The notes beneath the pieces are model-generated. The model ran no database searches, was not told the origin of the DNA, and saw only the letters and a program-made list of their open reading frames with translations. From positions 62,001-126,000 of the forward strand of contig CAKSMF010000001.1 in NCBI GenBank assembly GCA_934474025.1: a stretch of 64,000 nt of DNA. Reading direction: 5' to 3'. The translations under genes and the position numbers were made by a program. Of the stretch, positions 26,871-35,871 are shown piece by piece; position 1 is the stretch's first letter; every line of letters starts with the position of its first letter. The DNA is from an uncultured Ruminococcus sp. Lineage in GTDB: Bacteria > Bacillota > Clostridia > Oscillospirales > Ruminococcaceae.

Positions 26871-27434
26871 ATGAATTTTATTGACAATATAAAGAATTTT
26901 TTCTTTTCAGCAGATGATGATGAGATAGATGATGATGAAGTAATGCCAGAGACTGTTGCTCCTGTACACAAGCCGGTCACTGAAACTCCACATCCTGAAG
27001 AGGAGGAAGAAGAAAATCCAATAACTCCTCCTCCTGCTCCAGCTTATGAAAGCAAAAGTTTTTCAGAAAACGAATCCAAATCTGAAAGAAACAATAATTC
27101 TTCATCTAATAACAGTAACAATCGCAGAAACAAAGTAGTAAACATTCAGACAACTGCACAACTACAGGTTGTACTCGTAAAGCCCTCAGCTTTTACAGAC
27201 GCAAAACAGGTTGCCGACCACCTTATAGCAAAGAAAACTGTTGTTCTTAATCTTGAAACAGCGTCTCCGGAAAACAAAAGAAGAATTATAGATTTTCTTG
27301 CCGGTGTTGCTTATGCAAATGGCGGAAGCCTTAAACCCGTTGCAAATCTTACTTATCTTATAACTCCTTATAACGTTGGTTTCATAGGTGAAGACCTTGT
27401 AGGAGAACTTGAAAACAATGGTGTATTTATATGA
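26871..27434 (+). CDS. sepF: Cell division protein SepF
   Basis: Cytoplasmic FtsZ anchor that shapes the division septum. 187 residues from ATG 26871 (RBS GGAGAAGGAG); the longer frame from 26850 lacks an RBS. Membrane-binding N-terminal helix MNFIDNIKNFFF, acidic/Pro-rich linker (about 20-95), SepF core (about 100-187) with DAKQVADHLIAKKTVVLNLE and RRIIDFLAGVAYANGG. Overlaps ylmH by 4 bases. Confidence 0.95.
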   Translation: MNFIDNIKNFFFSADDDEIDDDEVMPETVAPVHKPVTETPHPEEEEEENPITPPPAPAYESKSFSENESKSERNNNSSSNNSNNRRNKVVNIQTTAQLQVVLVKPSAFTDAKQVADHLIAKKTVVLNLETASPENKRRIIDFLAGVAYANGGSLKPVANLTYLITPYNVGFIGEDLVGELENNGVFI

Positions 27435-28189
27435 CAAATACGTCTTCTGATAAGTTTTTTTATGCACGTCTTGGCGATATGGTAAATCAGGCTGAAAAAA
27501 ATGGAGTAAGCTTTTCTGATTTTCTTGACGAAAGGCAATGTGCAGAGGCAGAAAAATGGTGTCTGAATAATGTGAGTGGTCTTATGTATTCATTCTGGGG
27601 AGGATATCCGGATTCCATGCGTAAAATGCTTGCTGTTTATCCGGATTATTATCAGGATTATATTATGCAGGATTTTCCCATTCAATGCCTTACTTTTACT
27701 TACAGAAAAGAGGACAGGCTCACTCACAGGGATTTTCTTGGGACTTTTATGGGATTAAAATTGAAACGCAGTGTGACAGGTGATATTATTGTTGGTGAAG
27801 GTATGACACAAGCGTTTGTAACAAATGTTGCCTCAAAACTTATTTCAACAACTGTTTCAAAAATTGGTCACACCGGCGTTAAATGTATTACGGACAGACC
27901 TTTTGAAATGAAAGTGAGGCAGGAGTTTAGAACTCTCAGCGGAACTGTTGCCTCACTTCGTCTTGACTGTCTGGTGAGTTTTGCCACTGGTCTCAGCCGT
28001 GAAAAATCCGCTATGTTGATACGTTCTGACAGGGTGGAAATAAATCATCTTCAGGCAAAGTCAGTTTCAACAGAAGTCAGTAATTCCGATGTGCTTTCTG
28101 TGAGGGGATACGGAAAATTTATACTATCTGAATCGGGAAATCTGACACGCAAAAACCGTATACATATTACTTTGAAAAAATTTGTTTAG
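27431..28189 (+). CDS. YlmH-type S4-domain RNA-binding protein
   Basis: 252 residues. N-terminal domain found in YlmH proteins, C-terminal S4 RNA-binding domain (about 175-245) with LRLDCLVSFATGLSREKSAMLIRSDRVEINH. YlmH lies in the division cluster of most Firmicutes; recent work ties the family to ribosome rescue. ATG overlaps the sepF stop (ATGA). divIVA follows after 11 bases. Confidence 0.92.
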   Translation: MTNTSSDKFFYARLGDMVNQAEKNGVSFSDFLDERQCAEAEKWCLNNVSGLMYSFWGGYPDSMRKMLAVYPDYYQDYIMQDFPIQCLTFTYRKEDRLTHRDFLGTFMGLKLKRSVTGDIIVGEGMTQAFVTNVASKLISTTVSKIGHTGVKCITDRPFEMKVRQEFRTLSGTVASLRLDCLVSFATGLSREKSAMLIRSDRVEINHLQAKSVSTEVSNSDVLSVRGYGKFILSESGNLTRKNRIHITLKKFV

Positions 28190-28200
28190 AGGTGAAATAT

Positions 28201-28752
28201 ATGATTACTTCAAAAGATGTAAGAAACAAAAGATTTGAAAAAGCAGCTTTTGGCTACAAACAGGAAGAAATTGATGAATTCTTTGCTCAGCTTGAAGCGG
28301 AACTCGATGAAATGGAACGTGAACGCAATGACGCTAACAATAAAATTCAGGTTCTTGCCGACAAAGTCCGTGAATATATGAGAGATGAGGACGCTTTGAA
28401 AGATGCTCTCCTTGGTGCTCAAAAACAGGGTCATCAGGTCATTAACGAGGCTCACGAAAAAGCTGAACAGATTATCGCAGAAGCTAAAGCAAAGGCTGAA
28501 GCTCTTGAAGATGAAGCTGTTCGTCAGCATGCTATCGCTATGGAAAAAAATCGTGAAGAAATTGCTAAGGAAAAAGAAGCTCTTATTGAAGCTCAGCAAC
28601 AGGTTTCTGATTTCAAAAAAAGCTTGTTTGATATTTACAAGGAACATCTTGAACTTATCTCAACAATGCCTGAAACATTTGAAGAGGCTACCGGACAGGC
28701 TCAGACAGCTGAACAGATTGCAACTGCTATAGTTGCTGAACAGACTGAATGA
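28201..28752 (+). CDS. divIVA: DivIVA-family cell division protein
   Basis: 183 residues, coiled-coil protein that marks curved membrane at poles and septum. Starts MITSKDVRNKRFEKAAFGYKQ, the lipid-binding DivIVA domain, followed by heptads rich in Glu/Lys/Ala to about 165. ATG 28201 chosen because AGAGGTG sits 6-7 bases upstream; the GTG at 28192 is part of that site. Last division gene of the cluster. Confidence 0.93.
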   Translation: MITSKDVRNKRFEKAAFGYKQEEIDEFFAQLEAELDEMERERNDANNKIQVLADKVREYMRDEDALKDALLGAQKQGHQVINEAHEKAEQIIAEAKAKAEALEDEAVRQHAIAMEKNREEIAKEKEALIEAQQQVSDFKKSLFDIYKEHLELISTMPETFEEATGQAQTAEQIATAIVAEQTE

Positions 28753-28769
28753 TTTCCTAAAATATAACG

Positions 28770-28809
28770 AAAGGAGAATTTTTCACACCGCTGAAAAATT
28801 ATTAAAAAA
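28770..28809 (+). promoter_or_regulatory. Shine-Dalgarno separated from the ileS start by a perfect hairpin
   Basis: AAAGGAG (28770-28776) lies 33 bases before the ileS ATG. Between them AATTTTTCA (28777-28785) pairs perfectly with TGAAAAATT (28792-28800), loop CACCGC. Folding removes 24 bases and leaves 9 between the site and the ATG, the normal distance. No closer ribosome site and no alternative start exists: an in-frame TGA lies at 28792. No T-box is present before this ileS. Confidence 0.6.
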
Positions 28810-31581
28810 ATGGCTTTGGATTATAACACTACCCTTAATTTACCAAAAACAGATTTCCCTATGCGTGGCAATCTGCCTAAAAGAGAACCTGCTACTATTG
28901 AAAAGTGGGAAAATGAAAGACTTTATTATAAGATGATTGAAAAAAATCAGGGTAAGCCTTCATATATTTTGCATGATGGCCCTCCGTATGCTAACGGTGA
29001 AATTCATCTTGGTACTGCTCTTAATAAGACTCTTAAAGATTTTATCGTAAAATATAAGAATATGAGTGGTTTCTGTGCTCCGTACGTTCCGGGCTGGGAT
29101 ACTCACGGTTTACCGATTGAACTTAAAGCTATGAAGTCAATAGGCGTTGAAAATGGTGCTATTCCTCCGGTTGAACTCAGAAAGCACTGTCATGATTTCG
29201 CTATGAAACACGTTAACAATCAGATGAAACAGTTTAAGCGTCTTGGTACTCTCGGCGATTATGATGACCCATATCTTACTCTTAAACCAGAGTTTGAAGC
29301 ACGTCAGATTGAAGTTTTCGGCGAAATGGCTAAGAGAGGTTATATGTACAAGGGACTTAAACCGGTTTATTGGTGTCCTGATTGTAATACAGCCCTTGCA
29401 GAAGCTGAAATTGAATATTCAAATGACCCATGTCATTCAATTTATGTAAAGTTCAATGTTACTGATGATAAGGGAATCTTCACAGGAATGGGACTTGACC
29501 TTTCTAAGATTTACTTTGTAATCTGGACAACTACTACTTGGACTATTCCCGGAAACCTTGCTATCTGTTTAGGACCTGACTATAATTATACTCTTGTAAA
29601 ATCCGGTGATGAGTATTATGTAATGGCTGAAGAACTTGTTAAAACAACTATGGAAACAGCTGGTATTACTGATTATACTACAACAGGTATTTTCACAGGT
29701 GCAGAACTTGAGGGAATGAAAACAAAACACCCTCTTTATGACAGACTTTCACCAGTTATCGTTGGTGACCATGTAACTCTTGAAAGCGGTACAGGCTGTG
29801 TTCATACTGCTCCCGGATATGGTGTTGAGGACTTTGAAGTTTGCAAGAAATACGATGATATCGGAATTATTGTTTGTGTTGACTCAAAGGGCAGACAGAC
29901 TGCCGAAGCAGGCGAATTCGAGGGAATGGACACCGATACAGCTAACAAGGCTATTGCTAAAAAGCTTGAAGAACTTAATGCACTTCTTGCTATTCAGAAG
30001 ATTGTCCACCAGTATCCGCACTGTTGGAGATGTAACAGCCCTATTATCTATCGTGCAACTGAACAGTGGTTCTGTTCTGTGAACGGTTTCAAGGACGAGG
30101 CTATAAAAGCTATCGAAAATGTAAAGTGGATTCCTGAATGGGGCGAGGACAGAATTAAAGGCATGGTTCGTGACAGAAGTGACTGGTGCATTTCACGTCA
30201 GAGAACATGGGGCGTACCTATTCCGATTATCTATTGTAAAGACTGCGGAAAGCCCATTGTAAACGATACTACAATTAAAGCTATTGCAGACCTTTTCAGA
30301 GCAGAGGGTTCTGACGCTTGGTGGACTAAGGACGTTAAGGAATTTATTCCCGAAAGTGTTAAATGTGAATGCGGTTGCGGAGAATTTACTAAAGAATACG
30401 ACATTATGGACGTATGGTTTGATAGTGGTGTTTCACATACCGCTGTAATGGAACAGCATAAAGGTCTTACATGGCCGGCTGACTTATATCTTGAAGGTGC
30501 TGACCAGTATAGAGGTTGGTTCCAGTCATCACTTCTGACATCTGTTGTATATAAAGGTTCTGCACCTTACAAAGCAGTATGCACACATGGTTGGGTAGTT
30601 GACGGACAAGGCAAAACTATGCACAAATCCCTCGGAAACGGCATTGACCCAAGCGAAATTACAGACCAGTATGGTGCTGATATTCTTAGATTGTGGGTGG
30701 CATCTTCCGATTACCATTCTGATATAAGAATTTCTAAACCTATTCTTAGTCAGCTTTCTGATGCATATAAGAAAATCAGAAATACAGCAAGATTCATTCT
30801 CGGAAATCTCGGCAATGGTAATGGATTCAATCCTGATACAGATTGTGTTTCATATGATAAGCTTACAGAACTTGACAAATGGGCTATGATGCGTCTTGAT
30901 TCCCTTATTGATAAAGTTAATGAGGGTTACAATGATTTTGATTTCCATATTGCATTCCACGCAATCCATAATTTCTGTGTAATTGATATGTCCAATTTCT
31001 ATCTTGACATTATCAAAGACAGACTTTATTGTGAAAAGGAAGATTCTGAATTACGTCGTTCTGCACAGACAACTATGTATAAGATTCTCAGTGCAGTTGC
31101 AAGACTTTCCGCACCTATTATCTCATTCACAGCAGAGGAAATCTGGGGCTTTATGCCACATTCTTCCGAAGACGATACTCAGAGTGTTTTCCTTAATCAG
31201 ATGCCTGAAAAATCCGGCATTGAATTCAGTGATGAATTTATCAGCAAGTGGGAATTTATTTATTCTACTCGTGAAACAGTAAATAAAGTTCTTGAAGATG
31301 CAAGAAATTCTAAGACTATCGGAAAATCACTTGAAGCTGGAATTATTATTCATGCTTCCGAGAGTGATTACGAAAAGTACAATGCACTTTCTAAACAGCT
31401 TGCAGAAATTCTTATTGTATCAGATGTTACTGTTGAAAAATCAGACAGCGAAACAAGTTTTGAAGTTGTAAAGGCAGAAGGTTCAAAATGTGAACGCTGT
31501 TGGTGTTATTCAAAGTATGTTGGAACAAATCATAAACACCCCACACTTTGTGAAAGATGTGCAATTGCTGTTGAAGTATAA
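28810..31581 (+). CDS. ileS: Isoleucyl-tRNA synthetase
   Basis: Class I synthetase charging tRNA-Ile. 923 residues with HIGH-type HLGTALNKT preceded by DGPPYANGEI, editing domain (about 190-390) with WTTTTWTIPGNLA and TGCVHTAPGYG, the KMSKS equivalent KTMHKSLGNG (about 595-605), anticodon-binding helices and a C-terminal zinc finger with CERCWCY and CERCAIAVEV. Full length. The start is fixed by the first ATG after an in-frame stop; initiation probably uses the hairpin-bridged site just upstream. In Firmicutes ileS is usually T-box controlled; here it is preceded closely by divIVA instead. Confidence 0.98.
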   Translation: MALDYNTTLNLPKTDFPMRGNLPKREPATIEKWENERLYYKMIEKNQGKPSYILHDGPPYANGEIHLGTALNKTLKDFIVKYKNMSGFCAPYVPGWDTHGLPIELKAMKSIGVENGAIPPVELRKHCHDFAMKHVNNQMKQFKRLGTLGDYDDPYLTLKPEFEARQIEVFGEMAKRGYMYKGLKPVYWCPDCNTALAEAEIEYSNDPCHSIYVKFNVTDDKGIFTGMGLDLSKIYFVIWTTTTWTIPGNLAICLGPDYNYTLVKSGDEYYVMAEELVKTTMETAGITDYTTTGIFTGAELEGMKTKHPLYDRLSPVIVGDHVTLESGTGCVHTAPGYGVEDFEVCKKYDDIGIIVCVDSKGRQTAEAGEFEGMDTDTANKAIAKKLEELNALLAIQKIVHQYPHCWRCNSPIIYRATEQWFCSVNGFKDEAIKAIENVKWIPEWGEDRIKGMVRDRSDWCISRQRTWGVPIPIIYCKDCGKPIVNDTTIKAIADLFRAEGSDAWWTKDVKEFIPESVKCECGCGEFTKEYDIMDVWFDSGVSHTAVMEQHKGLTWPADLYLEGADQYRGWFQSSLLTSVVYKGSAPYKAVCTHGWVVDGQGKTMHKSLGNGIDPSEITDQYGADILRLWVASSDYHSDIRISKPILSQLSDAYKKIRNTARFILGNLGNGNGFNPDTDCVSYDKLTELDKWAMMRLDSLIDKVNEGYNDFDFHIAFHAIHNFCVIDMSNFYLDIIKDRLYCEKEDSELRRSAQTTMYKILSAVARLSAPIISFTAEEIWGFMPHSSEDDTQSVFLNQMPEKSGIEFSDEFISKWEFIYSTRETVNKVLEDARNSKTIGKSLEAGIIIHASESDYEKYNALSKQLAEILIVSDVTVEKSDSETSFEVVKAEGSKCERCWCYSKYVGTNHKHPTLCERCAIAVEV

Positions 31582-31594
31582 TTATTAATTATAT

Positions 31595-31629
31595 TGCCTG
31601 CTGTCTTAATCCGGCAGGCAGTATTTATT
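31595..31629 (+). terminator. Weak hairpin after ileS
   Basis: TGCCTGC (31595-31601) pairs with GCAGGCA (31614-31620), followed by GTATTTATT. The short T-run makes it a weak or partial terminator. Confidence 0.4.
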
Positions 31630-31642
31630 GAAAGGAAAAATA

Positions 31643-32140
31643 ATGGCAGTTTTTCTTGTTATAATGATTGCTATACTTGTTGTTGCAGACCAGCTTGTTA
31701 AAAACTGGGCTGTGGGAACACTTCAGCCGATTGGAAGTATGGATTTTATACATTTCGGCAACTTTAAAATTATTGACCTTACCTACCTTGAAAACAGCGG
31801 TGCAATTTTTGGCAGTATGTCAGGTAAAAAATGGTTTTTAATCGGATTTACTTCAATTGTTATCATTGCTGGAATAGTTTTCATGTTTTTGAATATAAAG
31901 CGTTCTAAACTTCTTAATGTAGCACTGGGACTTTTTATAGCCGGAGGTATAGGAAATCTTATTGACCGCATTCGTTTAGGATATGTTGTCGATATGTTTG
32001 AAATAAAGCTTTTTAAATTCGCTATATTTAATGTTGCCGATATATGTGTAACAGTGGCATTTGTGTTGTTTCTGATTTATGGAATATTTATCGACCCTAA
32101 AATTGAAAAGTCCAGGCAGGAGGAAAATTCAAATGTCTGA
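31643..32140 (+). CDS. lspA: Lipoprotein signal peptidase
   Basis: Membrane aspartic protease that removes lipoprotein signal peptides. 165 residues from ATG 31643 (AAAGGA at 31631-31636 is the RBS; the upstream TTG overlaps it). Four membrane segments; conserved ADQLVKNW, ENSGAIFG, and the two catalytic Asp in GNLIDRI and FNVADICV. It would process the lipoproteins seen here (15402, 19698, 37064). The next gene starts inside its last codons. Confidence 0.96.
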   Translation: MAVFLVIMIAILVVADQLVKNWAVGTLQPIGSMDFIHFGNFKIIDLTYLENSGAIFGSMSGKKWFLIGFTSIVIIAGIVFMFLNIKRSKLLNVALGLFIAGGIGNLIDRIRLGYVVDMFEIKLFKFAIFNVADICVTVAFVLFLIYGIFIDPKIEKSRQEENSNV

Positions 32141-33047
32141 ACTTATTGAACTTATCCCCGAAAGCAAAAATTATGGAATAAGAATTGATAAATATATTTC
32201 TGAAAATACAGAACTTACACGTTCAGCGGTGCAGGGACTTCTTGAAAAAGGAAAAATACTTGTTAATAATATTTCAGTAAATAAGAATTATAAAATTAAA
32301 TCTGCTGACTGTATATCCGTTGAAATTCCAGAACCGCAATGTATGGACGCTCTCCCCGAAAACATTCCGCTTGATATAGTTTATGAAGACAATGATTTAT
32401 TAGTTGTAAATAAACCTAAAGGAATGGTTGTCCACCCTGCACAAGGAAATTATAACGGAACTCTTGTAAATGCATTGTTGTATCATTGCGGTGAAAGCCT
32501 TTCAGGAATCAATGGCGTAATACGTCCGGGTATTGTTCACAGAATTGATAAAAATACAAGTGGATTGCTTATTGTTGCTAAAAACGATAAATCACACATT
32601 CACCTTGCTGAACAGATTAAAGAACACAGTTTCACTCGTGAGTATGAGGCAATAGCAACGGGATATTTTAAAGAGCTTTCCGGAACTGTTGACGCTCCAA
32701 TAGGTCGGCACAAAATTGACCGAAAAAAAATGTGTGTCACTACCGAAAATTCCCGAAACGCTATAACGCATTATTCTGTTATAAAGCAGTATAATAATTT
32801 AGCATATATAAGGTTGAAGCTTGAAACAGGGCGTACACATCAGATAAGAGTGCATATGTCATATATCGGGCATTCGATACTTGGTGATGATGTTTATGGC
32901 AAGCCTTATAAAGCTTTTGAGGGTCAATGTCTTCACGCACGAAAAATCGGGTTTATTCACCCTGCTACCAACGAATATATGGAATTTACAAGCGAACTGC
33001 CTGAATATTTTCAGAAAGTTCTCGATAAACTCGAAAAAATGAGGTGA
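32133..33047 (+). CDS. RluD-family 23S rRNA pseudouridine synthase (YlyB-like)
   Basis: 304 residues: S4 domain (about 10-70), then the RluA/RluD catalytic core with HRIDKNTSGLLIVAKN, where the Asp is catalytic, and RTHQIRVHMSYIGH. ATG 32133 follows GGAGG and overlaps lspA by 8 bases, the usual lspA-ylyB arrangement. Exact rRNA target cannot be read from the sequence. Confidence 0.93.
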   Translation: MSELIELIPESKNYGIRIDKYISENTELTRSAVQGLLEKGKILVNNISVNKNYKIKSADCISVEIPEPQCMDALPENIPLDIVYEDNDLLVVNKPKGMVVHPAQGNYNGTLVNALLYHCGESLSGINGVIRPGIVHRIDKNTSGLLIVAKNDKSHIHLAEQIKEHSFTREYEAIATGYFKELSGTVDAPIGRHKIDRKKMCVTTENSRNAITHYSVIKQYNNLAYIRLKLETGRTHQIRVHMSYIGHSILGDDVYGKPYKAFEGQCLHARKIGFIHPATNEYMEFTSELPEYFQKVLDKLEKMR

Positions 33048-33052
33048 ACATT

Positions 33053-33874
33053 TTGTTTAAGGATATTTCAAAAGTTATCATTATGAGTGATATGGACGGA
33101 ACTTTGCTTAATTCGGACAAAAAAATTTCTGAAAAAGACCGTCTTGCTATTGAGAAATTTATGTCACTCGGAGGAAAATTTACAGTTGCAACAGGACGTT
33201 CACTTGAAGCTTTTGAACAGTATAGAAAAATACTTAATTTGAAAATGCCTGTTATTTTATATAATGGTGGCATTATTTATGATTATTCCGCTAAAAAAGT
33301 TATGTATGCTAAATATCTTCCCGACAGTGCAAAGCAGATAACAGAAGAACTCCTTAGTGCTATGCAGGGAATAGGCGGTGAAATTCTTAAATTCAATAAA
33401 ACCTATGTTTTTGAAAACAGCTATTATCAGAAATTGCATACAAAATTATGTGGAATAATTCCTGAATATGTTGACCTATCTGACATTGAATGTAATGAAT
33501 GGCTTAAAGTGCTTTTTGCAATGTCACCCGAAGAAATTAACATTATGGAAAATGTTATTTCTGAAAAAAATTATCCTGATGTTGAATTTGTAAAATCTTC
33601 TGAAATTTTTCTTGAAATGTTACCGCATGATATAACTAAAGGTTCAGCTCTTGAAGAATACAGGCATTTTGATGAAATGAACGGATATACATTCGTTGCA
33701 ATAGGTGATTTTGATAATGATATTGAAATGCTACAAAATGCAGATTTAGGAGTTTGTCCCGCAAATGCTGAAAATTCAGTAAAAGAAATTTCCGATTTAG
33801 TATTGAAAAATTCCTGTGAAAATGGAGCAGTTTCAGAACTTATTGACTATATAATTAAAAAATGTAACGCATAA
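33053..33874 (+). CDS. Cof-type HAD phosphatase
   Basis: 273 residues. HAD motif I DMDGTLLNSD (about 13-22), motif II TGRS, a C2 cap domain and motif IV AIGDFDNDIEML. Sugar-phosphate or nucleotide phosphatase, substrate unknown. Start set at TTG 33053 behind GAGGTGAA (33041-33048); GTG 33044 lies within that site but is possible. Follows the pseudouridine synthase directly. Confidence 0.88.
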   Translation: MFKDISKVIIMSDMDGTLLNSDKKISEKDRLAIEKFMSLGGKFTVATGRSLEAFEQYRKILNLKMPVILYNGGIIYDYSAKKVMYAKYLPDSAKQITEELLSAMQGIGGEILKFNKTYVFENSYYQKLHTKLCGIIPEYVDLSDIECNEWLKVLFAMSPEEINIMENVISEKNYPDVEFVKSSEIFLEMLPHDITKGSALEEYRHFDEMNGYTFVAIGDFDNDIEMLQNADLGVCPANAENSVKEISDLVLKNSCENGAVSELIDYIIKKCNA

Positions 33875-33917
33875 TAACGGTATAACCGTTAAAATAAAAA
33901 ATCGCATGGAGGTTACT

Positions 33918-34757
33918 ATGGACGCATCTATTAAAAAAGATTTGCAGAAAAAAGCCTGCAAAGTAAGAATGGGCGTTATTGAAGGTACTTATAACGCAAA
34001 ATCCGGACACCCGGGAGGTTCGCTTTCAATAAGTGACACACTCACATATCTTTACTATAACAAAATGAACGTTGACCCCAAAAACCCTGAAAATCCCGAC
34101 CGTGACAGACTTGTGCTTTCAAAAGGTCATACTGCTCCTGCATTGTATGCTGTTCTTGCACAAAAAGGATATTTCCCAGAAGATGAACTTAAAAAACTCC
34201 GTCATATTGGTGCAATGCTTCAAGGACACCCTTGCATAAGCATTAATGGTGTTGATATGTCAAGCGGTTCACTCGGACAGGGAATTTCAGTAGCTTGCGG
34301 AATGGCTCTTGCCGGCAAACTTGATAATAAATCATATAAAGTATATGCAATTCTTGGTGACGGCGAAATTGAAGAAGGTCAGGTTTGGGAAGCAGGAATG
34401 TTTGCATCACATTATAAACTTGATAACCTCGTTGCTATCGTTGATAATAACGGACTTCAGATTGACGGCCCTATAACTGAAGTATGCTCCCCTGAACCTA
34501 TTACAGATAAGTTTAAAGCTTTCGGCTGGCACGTTATTACAATGGACGGTCATGACTTTGATGACATAGACAGAGCTTTTGCAGAAGCTGAAACAGTTAC
34601 AGGACAGCCTGTCGCAATAATTCAGAAGTCCGTCAAGGGTAAGGGCGTTTCTTTCATGGAAAATCAAGTAGGCTGGCATGGAACTGCTCCTAATAAAGAA
34701 CAGTATGAACAGGCTATGTCCGAACTCAACGCACAGTTAAAGGAATTGGAGGGCTGA
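33918..34757 (+). CDS. Transketolase, N-terminal subunit
   Basis: 279 residues, thiamine-diphosphate-binding half of a split transketolase in the non-oxidative pentose phosphate pathway. Motifs: SGHPGGSLS, KGHTAPALYAVL, the ThDP motif GDGEIEEGQVWEA...NLVAIVDNN, and WHGTAPN. ATG 33918 follows GGAGG (33908-33912). The C-terminal half starts 3 bases after its stop. Confidence 0.96.
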   Translation: MDASIKKDLQKKACKVRMGVIEGTYNAKSGHPGGSLSISDTLTYLYYNKMNVDPKNPENPDRDRLVLSKGHTAPALYAVLAQKGYFPEDELKKLRHIGAMLQGHPCISINGVDMSSGSLGQGISVACGMALAGKLDNKSYKVYAILGDGEIEEGQVWEAGMFASHYKLDNLVAIVDNNGLQIDGPITEVCSPEPITDKFKAFGWHVITMDGHDFDDIDRAFAEAETVTGQPVAIIQKSVKGKGVSFMENQVGWHGTAPNKEQYEQAMSELNAQLKELEG

Positions 34758-34760
34758 TAT

Positions 34761-35708
34761 ATGGCAGATGTAATTAAAAAGGCTACCAGAGAAAGCTATG
34801 GAGAAACTCTTAAAGAATTGGCAGAAGAATATAAAAATTTAGTTGTTCTTGATGCTGACCTTGCAGCCGCTACTAAAACAGGAATTTTCAAAAAGGCTTA
34901 TCCTGAAAGATTTTTCGATTGCGGAATAGCAGAAGCTAATATGATGGGCGTTGCTGCCGGACTTGCTTCTTGCGGAAAAATACCTTTTGCAAGTACTTTT
35001 GCAATGTTTGCAGCCGGACGTGCTTTTGAAATAGTAAGAAATTCAATAGGTTATCCTCATCTTAACGTGAAAATAGGTGCAACTCATGCAGGAATTTCAG
35101 TAGGTGAAGACGGTGCAACTCATCAGTGTAATGAAGATATAGCACTTATGCGTATTATTCCGGGAATGACTATTATTAATCCTTGTGACGACGTTGAAGC
35201 AAGAGCAGCTGTAAGAACTGCTGTTGAATTTGAAGGTCCTGTATATATGCGATTCGGCAGACTTGCTGTTCCGGTTATAAATGACAGGGAAACTTATAAA
35301 TTTGAACTCGGTAAGGGCGTTACAATGAAAGACGGCAATGACATAACAATAGTTGCTACTGGTCTTATGGTTAATGAAGCTCTCGAAGCATCAAAGGTTC
35401 TCGAAAACGAAGGTATTTCAGCAAGAGTTGTAAATATCCATACTATTAAACCTCTTGACAAGGAACTTATTTACAAGTGTGCAAAGGAAACTGGTGTTAT
35501 CGTTACTGCTGAAGAACACAGCGTTATAGGCGGACTTGGTTCAGCAGTTGCGGAAGCTGTAACTGAATGCTGTCCTGTTCCGGTTATAAAAATCGGTGTC
35601 AATGACGTTTATGGACATTCCGGACCGGCTGTTGATTTGCTTAAAGAATTTGGATTATCATCTGAAAATATCGTAAATACTGTGAAAAAAGCTATTAATC
35701 TCAAATAA
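34761..35708 (+). CDS. Transketolase, C-terminal subunit
   Basis: 315 residues, pyrimidine-binding and C-terminal domains of the split enzyme. DADLAAATKTG, the DCGIAEANMMGVAAGLA motif with the catalytic Glu, GATHAGISVGEDGATHQ, and a C-terminal transketolase domain with EEHSVIGGLG. Forms the active enzyme with the product of the gene before it. Ends at a terminator. Confidence 0.96.
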   Translation: MADVIKKATRESYGETLKELAEEYKNLVVLDADLAAATKTGIFKKAYPERFFDCGIAEANMMGVAAGLASCGKIPFASTFAMFAAGRAFEIVRNSIGYPHLNVKIGATHAGISVGEDGATHQCNEDIALMRIIPGMTIINPCDDVEARAAVRTAVEFEGPVYMRFGRLAVPVINDRETYKFELGKGVTMKDGNDITIVATGLMVNEALEASKVLENEGISARVVNIHTIKPLDKELIYKCAKETGVIVTAEEHSVIGGLGSAVAEAVTECCPVPVIKIGVNDVYGHSGPAVDLLKEFGLSSENIVNTVKKAINLK

Positions 35709-35713
35709 TATTT

Positions 35714-35748
35714 CAGCATCGTGCATTGATTTGTGCGGTGCTGTTTTT
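35714..35748 (+). terminator. Terminator of the transketolase genes
   Basis: CAGCA (35714-35718) pairs with TGCTG (35739-35743), inner GTGCA/TGTGC region, then TTTTT. Confidence 0.75.
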
Positions 35749-35812
35749 CATAATAAAATGTCGGGAATAATTTTCATATTTTGATTAAATAATGAAAAAT
35801 ACCGGAAAACGC

Positions 35813-35841
35813 TTTACATTACGAAAAAACTGTGATATAAT
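35813..35841 (+). promoter_or_regulatory. Promoter of the M15 peptidase gene
   Basis: TTTACA (35813-35818), 17 bp, TATAAT (35836-35841), extended TGn. Confidence 0.8.
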
Positions 35842-35871
35842 TTGTGTATTACAGAAAAAGGAGTATACCAA

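Noticed and set aside
28210..28647. Minus-strand 145-codon frame across divIVA
   Set aside because: Antisense of a coiled-coil Glu/Lys-rich gene; Phe/Leu-rich product without RBS or promoter.
28753..28809. T-box leader before ileS
   Set aside because: The 57-base gap is too short and lacks the conserved AGGGTGG T-box sequence or a terminator/antiterminator pair.
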